Assembly: GCA_001898335.1 (NCBI GenBank)
Contig: MKTS01000015.1
Coordinates: 62,001 to 126,000, forward strand
Origin: Mucilaginibacter sp. 44-25
GTDB lineage: Bacteria > Bacteroidota > Bacteroidia > Sphingobacteriales > Sphingobacteriaceae
DNA: 64,000 nt
Reading direction: 5' to 3'
This document shows, one piece after another, positions 8,824 to 16,668 of the stretch. A program made the translations under genes and the position numbers. The notes under the pieces were generated by a model, which was not told the origin of the DNA, did not search any database, and saw only the letters and a list, made by a program, of their open reading frames with translations. Each line of letters begins with the position of its first letter. Position 1 is the first letter of the stretch.

Positions 8824-9694
8824 ACGCCCTCCGAAGTCGGCCGGGGTGGAAGAGCAAAATCCTCCGAAGTCGGATTTCTAATACTCAACAAAAGATATTG
8901 TTTCATACTAAGAGGATGTGTGAAAGACTTGCGATTTTAAAATTTGGCAATCTTCCAAATGATAGAATATAACTTGATACCATCGGCCGAATTTTTAAGA
9001 TTACATTGGTAAAATGATGACATTTATTGTTATTGTAGAGTTGTCCTTGATAATAGAAAATGTATAGTTAGATAGTTCACGGATATGAATTATTTTTTTT
9101 AAAACAGAATTAGTTGGTCTATTAACACTTGGCAGCAGCGACTGAAAGCTACATCAAGTATTGGATAACTTGGAATTCATTTTGTTCATCACATTGCTGG
9201 ATGTCCGTTAGGCGAGTTACGAAATTCAGTTAGTCAAATGCTCGAAAATAAATTCCCTGACCTTGTCTACGGAAATGTTATTTTTGCTCAAAGACCACCA
9301 TTAACCCTGGGATGCAATGCTAGTCAACACAACTTACATATTTCTGGGCCTGTAATACCATTAGCATATCGACGTAAAATTTGATGTTCGGCGCAAATAT
9401 TTGGCGCATTCTTTTGATAGTGTGGAACCTTTGAATTAGCAAAATGATATACCGCCACCTGATGAACAGCTAAATTACTGTAATCGACTTTTGGCCTGGT
9501 CAAATCACTCAAAAATGAGGGCGGCCCTTACCGGCATTAAGCGCGCCTTTTAATTCTTCTCTTGACGATAGTAATGTAGAAATAGCTCGTATTATTTTAA
9601 AAGCATTTTTGGCTATATTTACCGAAACCTAACTATCCTTTTCAATTAATATTTTATTTGTATAGAGTGTTTAGGTTGTTATGAACGCTAAATC

Positions 9695-10528
9695 ATGAGT
9701 ACAATTAAAAGAGTCTTTATTAGTTATGCCTGGGAATCAGATGAGTTTAAACAATCCATCTGGGAATTGGCAGGCTGGTTAACCGCGGCCAGTGAAAACA
9801 CAATTGAAGTTATTAGTGATCATCTATATTCTGTTCGACCACCAACAGAGGGCTGGCATCGATGGATGGCCAATGAGGTAAATAAAGCAGATGTTGTTCT
9901 TAGCGTATGCTCACCAAAATATGTAGCAAGTTTTGAAGGTAATAATGCTGATGAACGGGGTGGATTCGGTGTTACACATGAGGGACTTATCATTACTGCG
10001 AGGTTTTATGAAACGAAAGGTAACAATGAGAAATACTTTCCCATCCTTCCCGATAATGGTAACTTTGCTGATATCCCAGTAATTTTAAGGGCTTATAATA
10101 ATAATTTAAAGTTTCCATCGGGTAATCAGGGGATACTTAATCTAATTATCGGTGAAAATCCTTCACACCCTAATACAAATAACGGTGATACGGTTAAAAC
10201 TAGTATTGAGATTGATGAAGAAGCGCAACAGACGATTCAACTGGAAAAAGTGATTGTCGATGAAATTACTAAAACAATAAATACCATTAACACTGACATG
10301 AGTTTTGATGTGCAAATATTAATCAGGTCTTTTTTGGCTTTAAGTGATGCCGAGAAGATTAGTATCATCAAAACCATTTTTGAAGATTTTGAGATTGTAC
10401 CTGGCGACCCAGACGAACGAGATCGTTTATTCCTTTCGAGTTTCAAAGACCCGCAAGCATTATCTAAGTTATGGCTTGCTGTTAATGACGTAAACCCATT
10501 TGAGAACCAATTAAATCCATTTCAATAA
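9695..10528 (+). CDS. SEFIR-domain effector of a GTPase-centred conflict system
   Basis: A 277-residue protein. Residues ~4-155 form a SEFIR (TIR-superfamily) domain: it opens VFISYAWESDEFKQSIWELAGWL, has a strand-helix with WHRWMANEVNKADVVLSVCSPKY, and a later FPILP strand, all typical. Bacterial SEFIR/TIR domains act as NAD+-consuming or signalling effectors; catalysis here is not proven. Residues ~170-277 are helical and may be an adaptor that couples to the partner proteins. It heads a five-gene operon with 3-bp spacing to the next gene, then overlaps. A five-codon mini-ORF (9681-9698) ends across its ATG, which could couple translation. The operon is visibly AT-richer than its flanks, suggesting separate acquisition. 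Confidence 0.75.
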   Translation: MSTIKRVFISYAWESDEFKQSIWELAGWLTAASENTIEVISDHLYSVRPPTEGWHRWMANEVNKADVVLSVCSPKYVASFEGNNADERGGFGVTHEGLIITARFYETKGNNEKYFPILPDNGNFADIPVILRAYNNNLKFPSGNQGILNLIIGENPSHPNTNNGDTVKTSIEIDEEAQQTIQLEKVIVDEITKTINTINTDMSFDVQILIRSFLALSDAEKISIIKTIFEDFEIVPGDPDERDRLFLSSFKDPQALSKLWLAVNDVNPFENQLNPFQ

Positions 10529-10531
10529 ACT

Positions 10532-11578
10532 ATGATTTTAGCTGCACGTAAACAATTTCCGGCTTGGATTAAAAAAGCTGGCTATGAAACCGAGGGAACT
10601 ATTATTACATCGCGACTCGCTGCTATAGATAATATTATTGTTAAAGAAAATTTTGATTTTTGGATTGATGTCATCAAGCTTTATTTAGGTATTCGCGTTT
10701 CCGGAACTAACATCAATACATTTATAGAAGCATTTTCTACAGAAGATGGTACGTTTCCGTTAACGGACAATCAAAATTTGCTACGGCATTTAGCCAGCGC
10801 TACATTATCTATATTTGTTAATGAAACTGATTTTAGGGTAACTTATAAGGTAGCATTATCTATTACGACCACTACATTTTTAGGGCAATATGATTTAACT
10901 GATTTTAATCATGTACTTCCCTATGCGAGACTAAAAACTCAATTAGGCGCAGTAGAAGAAAGAAATAATGATTTAGATACAGCAGGGAATTCTTTGAGTG
11001 AGTTGGAAAGTAATTTTGAGGGTACAACCGATGCCGCTGCCGTTGATTTTCAAAATCAGGAAATGAACGCGTTGTTATTTGTCGTCCGCAATATCTTGAC
11101 TGCAAATAAAGCGTTGAAAGAAGAATTGAATGTTCATTGGTGGTTATTTGGCGAGTTTATGCCTTCTGTAGATTTGGTATTTAATTCTATTGAAGTTGAA
11201 CAGATGACTTTTTTAAGTGCTGCCGAACTTTCTACTCAAACCGTATTTTCATTGCCACTACGTAATTGCAAACAGTATTTACAAAAGGCTATTAGAAGTT
11301 CAAAAACTGGTAATAAAGTTGATAAAATAAATATTTACAATGCAATTCAGAAGTTGTCGGACGAAGAGAAATCCCCGTTATTAGAAAAGGAATATGATGG
11401 ATTGAACTACCAAACACCACTTTTACTTGCTTTAAAATGTTCATGTGAGGTTAATGGTGAAGATTGGTCGGTTTATTTTAAAGCAACCTCAAATCAAGGT
11501 GATGTCAAAAATGAATTCTCATGTGTTGATATTGCCGAACAGTTGTATCGTGAATTAAGCCTTGTAAAATATGCCTGA
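10532..11578 (+). CDS. GASH-like helical protein (GTPase-associated)
   Basis: A 348-residue, largely helical protein with no enzymatic motif that I can see. It starts 3 bp after the SEFIR gene and its last 8 bp overlap the first GTPase gene (ATGCCTGA). Position, size and architecture fit the GASH domain (GTPase-associated system helical domain) described by comparative genomics in GTPase-centred conflict systems. The C-terminal third contains LLLALKCSCEVNGEDW, possibly a substrate- or partner-binding segment. I assign GASH from context and overall look, not from a profile match, so the name is tentative; membership in the operon is certain. Confidence 0.55.
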   Translation: MILAARKQFPAWIKKAGYETEGTIITSRLAAIDNIIVKENFDFWIDVIKLYLGIRVSGTNINTFIEAFSTEDGTFPLTDNQNLLRHLASATLSIFVNETDFRVTYKVALSITTTTFLGQYDLTDFNHVLPYARLKTQLGAVEERNNDLDTAGNSLSELESNFEGTTDAAAVDFQNQEMNALLFVVRNILTANKALKEELNVHWWLFGEFMPSVDLVFNSIEVEQMTFLSAAELSTQTVFSLPLRNCKQYLQKAIRSSKTGNKVDKINIYNAIQKLSDEEKSPLLEKEYDGLNYQTPLLLALKCSCEVNGEDWSVYFKATSNQGDVKNEFSCVDIAEQLYRELSLVKYA

Positions 11579-12590
11579 GACCACTGATGACGAGAAGTTA
11601 AAAAGTTGTGAACAGACTGATTGTCCGGTTCGGGCTTCGGGAAAATGCCTTGAAGGGCTGGAGCCCGAAAGCTGTTCTCATTTTTATTGGAGCGATGGTG
11701 AGGAAAGTGAGGGTGAGCAGGACAAAAAGCCTGATCAGAATAATCTTATTCGATTATTTCCCGGAACGGAACTACATACTAAAGAGTTGGGAATTGTAAC
11801 TTATGAACACCCAACTAATCTCATTATTATAATTGGAGAATCTTTTAGTGGTAAGTCAACGGTATTAACCAGCATATTCGATATGTTTCAAGTTGGTAAG
11901 TTCAAGCAATTTTACTTTGCTGGGTCTTACACCCAATATGGCTTCGAATCGCGATGCCATTTATCCCGCGCACCTTCGGGATTAGTCGAACCGGATACCG
12001 CACATACGCAATCCATTGAGTTTAATTTCCTGCATATCGCTTTTAAGGATAAGGAAAATTTAAGCCGAGATGCTCATCATTTATTGTTGTCTGACATTTC
12101 TGGCGAGCGTTTTAATATGGCTATTAATTCCGCAACAATGATGACAGAGATGTCATTAATGAAAGAAGCGGAGCACTTGGTATACCTACTAGATGGCGAA
12201 AAATTAGCCGATAAATTTCAACGAAATGCAATTGTTACGAGAGCAAACCAGTTTATTAGCCGGGCGGTAGATAATGGGTTGTTTGATACGGATACAGAAA
12301 TAACTATCATTTTTACGAAATACGATTTGCTGACAGATATAGTTAACGACGGTACATTAGAAAAAATAAAAAAATCTTTTGTAGACAGATTTGAGGCTAA
12401 TCTCTCTGCAATTAAATTCGAGGTAATTGCGGCACGTCCTAAACCTCCGACCGCAGATATTCCATTTGGATTCGGTTTGGAACATTTGCTTTCAGTATGG
12501 TTAAATAAACGCAAATTGCCAGAACTAAATGTGGGCACCATCCCTTCAAGTGAACGTTATTTTGAACTTTATTCGTACCACAATGGCTGA
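11571..12590 (+). CDS. GTPase with Cys-rich N-terminus, first of a double-GTPase pair
   Basis: A 339-residue GTPase. Residues 1-40 carry four cysteines (13, 18, 26, 35) in C-x4-C-x7-C-x8-C spacing, which look like a small zinc-binding module. The G domain has a P-loop GESFSGKST (89-97), a switch II DISG (175-178) and a base-specificity motif TKYD (249-252), so GTP specificity is likely. It overlaps the GASH-like gene by 8 bp upstream and the second GTPase by 8 bp downstream, implying translational coupling and a fixed stoichiometry. In this class of systems the GTPases are thought to gate the effector; that mechanism is inferred. Confidence 0.75.
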   Translation: MPETTDDEKLKSCEQTDCPVRASGKCLEGLEPESCSHFYWSDGEESEGEQDKKPDQNNLIRLFPGTELHTKELGIVTYEHPTNLIIIIGESFSGKSTVLTSIFDMFQVGKFKQFYFAGSYTQYGFESRCHLSRAPSGLVEPDTAHTQSIEFNFLHIAFKDKENLSRDAHHLLLSDISGERFNMAINSATMMTEMSLMKEAEHLVYLLDGEKLADKFQRNAIVTRANQFISRAVDNGLFDTDTEITIIFTKYDLLTDIVNDGTLEKIKKSFVDRFEANLSAIKFEVIAARPKPPTADIPFGFGLEHLLSVWLNKRKLPELNVGTIPSSERYFELYSYHNG

Positions 12591-13440
12591 TAAAAAAATA
12601 TTATTTACTGGATTGCCATTAACTGGTAAAACGACATTCATTGCTGCACTGTGGTACATGCTTTACAATCACAAAAATGATTCTAAGCTCAAATTAGGTC
12701 CGCTTACAGGAACTGACGACGAATATCTTAACGAAATGAGTAACGCCTGGATGCAATATGAAGACGTGCCTAGAACTTCTCGATATAAACTAGCAGGTGA
12801 AAATGTTTCGATAACCACTGTTAACGTCGAAAGTGGCAGCACTGTCGTTTTAGATATACCGGATTTCTCTGGCGAAACATTTAAAGATCATTACGATCAG
12901 CGTGTTTGGACAGAGGATTTTTATAACCGTATTCAGGATACAAATAGCATCATGCTTTTTGTTAGTCCACGACAGCGAAATAACCGCCCAAAGCTTATCG
13001 TAATGGAGCAAGACTTACTTCGGCATATGGGTGCTAAAGTTCCGGAAAAAGTGATTGATTTTACCGAATATGATCCTGAGTATACGCCAAATCAAGTCAA
13101 GATAGTCGATGAACTTCAGTTTTTCAGAAAGTTTGCAAAGTGGCGATGGCCAATTAAAATAGCATTGATGATATCCGCTTGGGATATGATCCAAGTCGCT
13201 CCTAATACTACCACCAATCCGGAAGAATGGTTAAAATATCATATTCCCCTATTATATCAGTATCTTAAATGTAATGGGGATTTATTTGAGATCAAGTATT
13301 ACGGCATAAGTGCCCAGGGGGGGAATTATAAAAACAAGGATAAAATAGCTGATTTAAATCCAATGGATCGGATACAATTGCAGGAAGGTAATGTTTACCT
13401 AAATGATATAACCGATCCTATATTATGGCTTTCGGAATGA
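12583..13440 (+). CDS. Second GTPase of the double-GTPase pair
   Basis: Start taken at 12583 (MADKKILFTGLPLTGKTTF), which puts the first strand and P-loop at the N-terminus and overlaps the previous gene by 8 bp; the frame is open from 12529, but that extension lies wholly inside the upstream gene. 285 residues. Motifs: P-loop GLPLTGKT (10-17), switch II DFSG (94-97), and SAWD (198-201) in the place of NKxD. Both GTPases of the pair share a D-x-SGE switch II, so they may be old paralogues or obligate partners. It overlaps the GAP1-like gene by ATGA (13437-13440). Confidence 0.75.
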   Translation: MADKKILFTGLPLTGKTTFIAALWYMLYNHKNDSKLKLGPLTGTDDEYLNEMSNAWMQYEDVPRTSRYKLAGENVSITTVNVESGSTVVLDIPDFSGETFKDHYDQRVWTEDFYNRIQDTNSIMLFVSPRQRNNRPKLIVMEQDLLRHMGAKVPEKVIDFTEYDPEYTPNQVKIVDELQFFRKFAKWRWPIKIALMISAWDMIQVAPNTTTNPEEWLKYHIPLLYQYLKCNGDLFEIKYYGISAQGGNYKNKDKIADLNPMDRIQLQEGNVYLNDITDPILWLSE

Positions 13441-15563
13441 AAATAAGCATTCAACAATGTCTTCATGGTTATGCTCATGGCCACCAAATATTGGCTAGTT
13501 CTACTGATCTTGCACCAGGTGCAAGACGGACGTTGTTGTTTCAATCTGATTTATCAGGCGCGAAAACTAATTCTGGATTTGAAACTTATTTAACAAGTTA
13601 TCCACTTAATGACAGTATTTTTTTCGTCCTTGCGAAAACTTGGTATGCCAGTGAAATGCCACGCCCAGGATGTGTTTGGACACATTCTTTATTAATTGAA
13701 CTCGCCGACCTTGGAAAAATTCCCGAATTAAAGTCATTGCTCAAATTGTTCCGCCGACCGGAACTCAATAATTATCGGTTCTATGATCAAAATTTGGAAA
13801 TAGAATCAGAAGAACTGCTATCTGACCTAAATGAAATTAGGTCAAATGAGTATAACGCAATTGCTAAGACTGTTTATGGTTTTCCAGACAAATGCATTAT
13901 AATAGATGCAAATAGCAGTGAAACTTACGAAAGTGCGATTGTTGAGCTTTGGAGTGACCAATGGCCTCGGTTACGACGAAACTTTACTTTTTGTACTGGC
14001 GCTCTCAGTTTAAAAAGCGTAGGCAATAATCTATTCGATTTACAGGTTATACCTTCAAAAAACAGAGCATCAATTATTAGAGACAATCAGGAAATAGCCT
14101 TTGTCAATTTTAAAGAAACAGCAATACCGTCATGGCTGAATACTGTCATTAAATCCCCCAAAAACCTTTTACGACAATTCTTATGGTCTTTCGGAGCAGA
14201 CATGCAAGGCGAACGAAGGAACTATTTAAAGCTGATTGAACTGTTCACGGTATTAAATGAGCAAAAGACAGATATTAACACTTTTAGCTCTATTCTCAAA
14301 AACTTATTACCACGTCCAGAAAATGGTAAGGCATTTAAAAACTCGATTTTTGGTGGTAAGAGGAACTCTGGCCAATTTTCAGAAAAAGATATATTAACTT
14401 TCTTACTTACAGAAAGAAATATTGACTATTTAAACATTACTGAATATAATCTAAATGAGCGATTATTGACGCAGTATGAAAACCATAATATTGAATTATC
14501 AGAGTTTATCGATCTGGCCTACGGCACTCCGGAAAAACGTATAAGCGATGAGATAATAAATCATATAACCTTATCACAAGAAGATGTTGCAACTGTTTTT
14601 CAAGAAAATAATTTTTTAATTTCTAAATTATTACCCTATAAACCAGAACTGGCTTACGCAGAAGCTTTATGGAAATGCAATTATGATACTCAAAAAACTG
14701 TCCTGAACGTCTTAAAAAGACTATATCCAGATGAATTTCCTTTGAAAATTCTTTATAACGTATTAAATTCTAACAGCAATATAATTTTTGAAGCGGATCG
14801 ACTATATGGACACAAAATAGTGCTTGATAGTTTAGCATGGTACAATCAAAGATTAAACGAATTGTTACCGGCATGGAGAGAAAGAATTTTTTATTATCAC
14901 TTTAAGATTTTTTTCGACTGGTTAAAGAGCAATTTCCAAGATCTGCATCCCAAATTATTAATTGACATATTTCAAAAAAGTGACCAAAACTGGGTCATGA
15001 AACTGCCTTTGTCTCACCATGAATGGATAGATAGTTACGCTGGATTGCGCAAGGCTCAACATGTTAACCTTCCTTACATATCATCTTTATTTCTATCCAA
15101 AGGATTAAGGAATGATATTTATGGAAGTGACTGGATTGTTACAATGACATTTGCTGACGTTTATATATTCGCTGAAAACTCAGAATTATACAGTAACTGG
15201 AATATGATACCGAAAGATTATGATGATTATGAGGAAAACGAAAGCTTCAATCCTTTTGATTTTTTCTTCAAAATTTGGGGGAGCGGAATTTCAAAAAAGA
15301 ATAAGGATATTGAATCGTGGGATTATTGCGAAATATTGATTAGAACGGTTTCCAGTAAGTATTACAAAAACAATTGGTCGCCACAATCATACCTCAATAC
15401 TTTCAATAGGGAAGATACATTTAATAAGTCACTCATTTATATGATGGGTAAAAAGAAAGGAGCAGAGTTTATCATTAAGGTTAGGAATAACTTGTTAAAA
15501 TCTAAGAAAATTAACGGTGAGGGTTTCCAAGTAGCTCTTTTAAATAATATTAAAATAGATTGA
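13437..15563 (+). CDS. GAP1-like large protein of the GTPase conflict system
   Basis: Start at 13437 (MKISIQQCLHGYAHGHQIL), forming a 4-bp ATGA overlap with the GTPase gene; the ATG at 13425 is in frame but less likely. 708 residues. The N-terminal ~230 residues match what I know of GAP1-N1 (GTPase-associated protein 1): the QxLHGYxxGHxLLASS opening, DLSG, then a YFALAKTWYA-like strand and CVWTHSLLI. The middle and C-terminal ~470 residues are helical and divergent, consistent with GAP1-M/C regions. GAP1 proteins are predicted regulators of the neighbouring GTPases. It is the last gene of the operon; a weak AAACAAA/TTTGTTT hairpin follows at about 15627. Confidence 0.7.
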   Translation: MKISIQQCLHGYAHGHQILASSTDLAPGARRTLLFQSDLSGAKTNSGFETYLTSYPLNDSIFFVLAKTWYASEMPRPGCVWTHSLLIELADLGKIPELKSLLKLFRRPELNNYRFYDQNLEIESEELLSDLNEIRSNEYNAIAKTVYGFPDKCIIIDANSSETYESAIVELWSDQWPRLRRNFTFCTGALSLKSVGNNLFDLQVIPSKNRASIIRDNQEIAFVNFKETAIPSWLNTVIKSPKNLLRQFLWSFGADMQGERRNYLKLIELFTVLNEQKTDINTFSSILKNLLPRPENGKAFKNSIFGGKRNSGQFSEKDILTFLLTERNIDYLNITEYNLNERLLTQYENHNIELSEFIDLAYGTPEKRISDEIINHITLSQEDVATVFQENNFLISKLLPYKPELAYAEALWKCNYDTQKTVLNVLKRLYPDEFPLKILYNVLNSNSNIIFEADRLYGHKIVLDSLAWYNQRLNELLPAWRERIFYYHFKIFFDWLKSNFQDLHPKLLIDIFQKSDQNWVMKLPLSHHEWIDSYAGLRKAQHVNLPYISSLFLSKGLRNDIYGSDWIVTMTFADVYIFAENSELYSNWNMIPKDYDDYEENESFNPFDFFFKIWGSGISKKNKDIESWDYCEILIRTVSSKYYKNNWSPQSYLNTFNREDTFNKSLIYMMGKKKGAEFIIKVRNNLLKSKKINGEGFQVALLNNIKID

Positions 15564-15946
15564 AAAATTAGAAAGAGTTAATTATCGCATCAAGCGTCTT
15601 CGTCGTGGTTGCCCTTGAACCTCTCGCAAAACAAATAAGTAGTTTGTTTTTATGCAAAAAACCGTATTTTTAAACAACCAAATCATTCCCGCGAACGGTA
15701 AGGTGAACAGCTTGCAATAGCCCCTTTAAGTTATTGAAAATCAAACAACTAAAGCCTCGGGCTGGCTTCCTGCCATACCGATGCTAATGCTGATTTGACA
15801 CCTCGTTTATTGCAAAGTGCTGCAATCTATTTATTATGTCAAATAGGCTATTTGGCGTTATCAAATCAATTTTGCAAGACCCACTTGCAAAATTCAGGCG
15901 ATTCGTAACATATCTCGAATCCATTTAGAATATCTGGCGAAACTAT
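15564..15946. other. Palindrome-rich spacer after the GTPase operon
   Basis: No gene seen. The stretch holds several inverted repeats: AAACAAA-TAAGTAG-TTTGTTT just after the operon (possible weak terminator), ATTGCA-AAGTGC-TGCAAT at about 15818-15835 nested inside TTTGACA...TGTCAAA, and the strong 27-bp palindrome at 15868-15894. Such clustering suggests a recombination, replication or transfer site of the element rather than random spacer. Confidence 0.45.
15868..15894. repeat. Perfect 11-bp inverted repeat with 5-base loop
   Basis: AATTTTGCAAG at 15868-15878 is exactly complementary to CTTGCAAAATT at 15884-15894, with loop ACCCA. There is no T-tract, so it is not an obvious terminator. Its position between the cargo and the DUF6934/integrase end suggests an element-borne recognition site. 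Confidence 0.55.
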
Positions 15947-16108
15947 TTATTTTTTAGAAGTATCCGGCCAAGTGAGATTGCTTAAAGTTTTCTTAGCATC
16001 TTCCAGTTTTTTAGCAAAAAATGGATCATTGGCATAGCTTCTAACATTATCTGTTACAATAACATTAGTGTATTTATTTGAATTAGCTATTTTCTTTAAT
16101 TGAGGCAT
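15947..16108 (-). CDS. Small 53-residue protein downstream of the DUF6934 gene
   Basis: A short gene. ATG at 16108 follows AAAGGAGCCGTT, an unusually good purine-rich ribosome site. The product starts MPQLKKIANSNKYTNVIV and ends TWPDTSKK; it is charged, soluble and helix-strand-helix in appearance, with a DPFFAKKLEDAKKTL helix. It lies 33 bp after the DUF6934 stop on the same strand, so the two should form one transcript. The arrangement (a ~146-residue and a ~53-residue protein beside an integrase) resembles a toxin-antitoxin or anti-defence pair, but I recognise no family for it. Confidence 0.6.
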   Translation of the reverse strand: MPQLKKIANSNKYTNVIVTDNVRSYANDPFFAKKLEDAKKTLSNLTWPDTSKK

Positions 16109-16141
16109 AACGGCTCCTTTTAATATATCAAATTTACCCTT

Positions 16142-16582
16142 TTATTTTCTTTTAACCAAAAAGCCATCGTAGTTGACATTTTTTTGGAAATCAACTGCGA
16201 TGCCATTTTTTACACCGTACACAATGAATTTAATATTAATATGCTCCCATAACCTGGATATACTCATTTGATAAAGGCGCGTTCTTACTGAAGTGCTTCC
16301 CTTAGCATAAATATAATGGTCGCCAAAGTGATCACAAAAAGTATTAATAGTGTCAGCTACAGTAGCTAAAACTTTATCTCTATCCTTATTATCTGTTTTT
16401 ATACTATCACTTACCGACCCCGTCTCAAGGTCTACATCACCAAAACCTAAATTATAGACAATAGGATTATCCTGAATCTTTTGAAAAAATACAGCTTTTT
16501 TGATTCTGCCTTTTGGCCCTTCACTGTAAAATTCGTAAGCCTGAAAATCAGTGGTAAAAGCATTATATCGGTCTAAATGCAT
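16142..16582 (-). CDS. DUF6934-like protein
   Basis: A 146-residue protein opening MHLDRYNAFTTDFQAYEFYSEG, which resembles the Bacteroidota family DUF6934 (MxLxxY start, then F-x-S-x-GPKGxI). The body alternates strands and ends in a helix-strand pair (ISRLWEHINIKFIVYGVKNG) followed by a basic tail. Function unknown; the family is often met in small two-gene cassettes. Here a 53-residue gene follows 33 bp downstream and the integrase lies upstream on the same strand (86 bp away). Soluble, no signal peptide. The family assignment rests on remembered similarity. Confidence 0.55.
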   Translation of the reverse strand: MHLDRYNAFTTDFQAYEFYSEGPKGRIKKAVFFQKIQDNPIVYNLGFGDVDLETGSVSDSIKTDNKDRDKVLATVADTINTFCDHFGDHYIYAKGSTSVRTRLYQMSISRLWEHINIKFIVYGVKNGIAVDFQKNVNYDGFLVKRK

Positions 16583-16668
16583 TGTTATATTGGTTCAAAT
16601 CTGATGTGCAGTCCCACACATCAGACATTTTCAATTAAATATTTTCTCAGTTCAACACAACTATGGCT

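Larger units (their letters stand above)
8025..9694. other. 1.7-kb gene-poor stretch of the island
   Basis: No convincing gene. In order it holds: GC-rich inverted repeats at about 8055-8160 (CCCGCCG/CGGCGGG and CTTTGCGCAC/GTGCAAAG pairs); the AT-rich palindromic block at 8166-8405; a stretch at about 8490-8705 that reads like decayed coding DNA with interrupting stops; two oriT-like hairpins at 8719-8823; a duplicated CTCCGAAGTCGG at about 8829 and 8861; then AT-rich DNA leading to the SEFIR operon promoter. I read it as the remnant of a replication/mobilisation region whose genes have been lost. Confidence 0.5.

Noticed and set aside
8725..8940. 71-codon frame across the oriT-like hairpins
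   Set aside because: It runs through two inverted repeats and duplicated motifs and its peptide has no natural look; the DNA structure explains the region better.
9324..9512. 62-codon minus-strand frame beginning MSDLTRPKVDY
   Set aside because: Antisense to another plausible frame, no recognisable domain and no promoter; kept only as an open question under findings.
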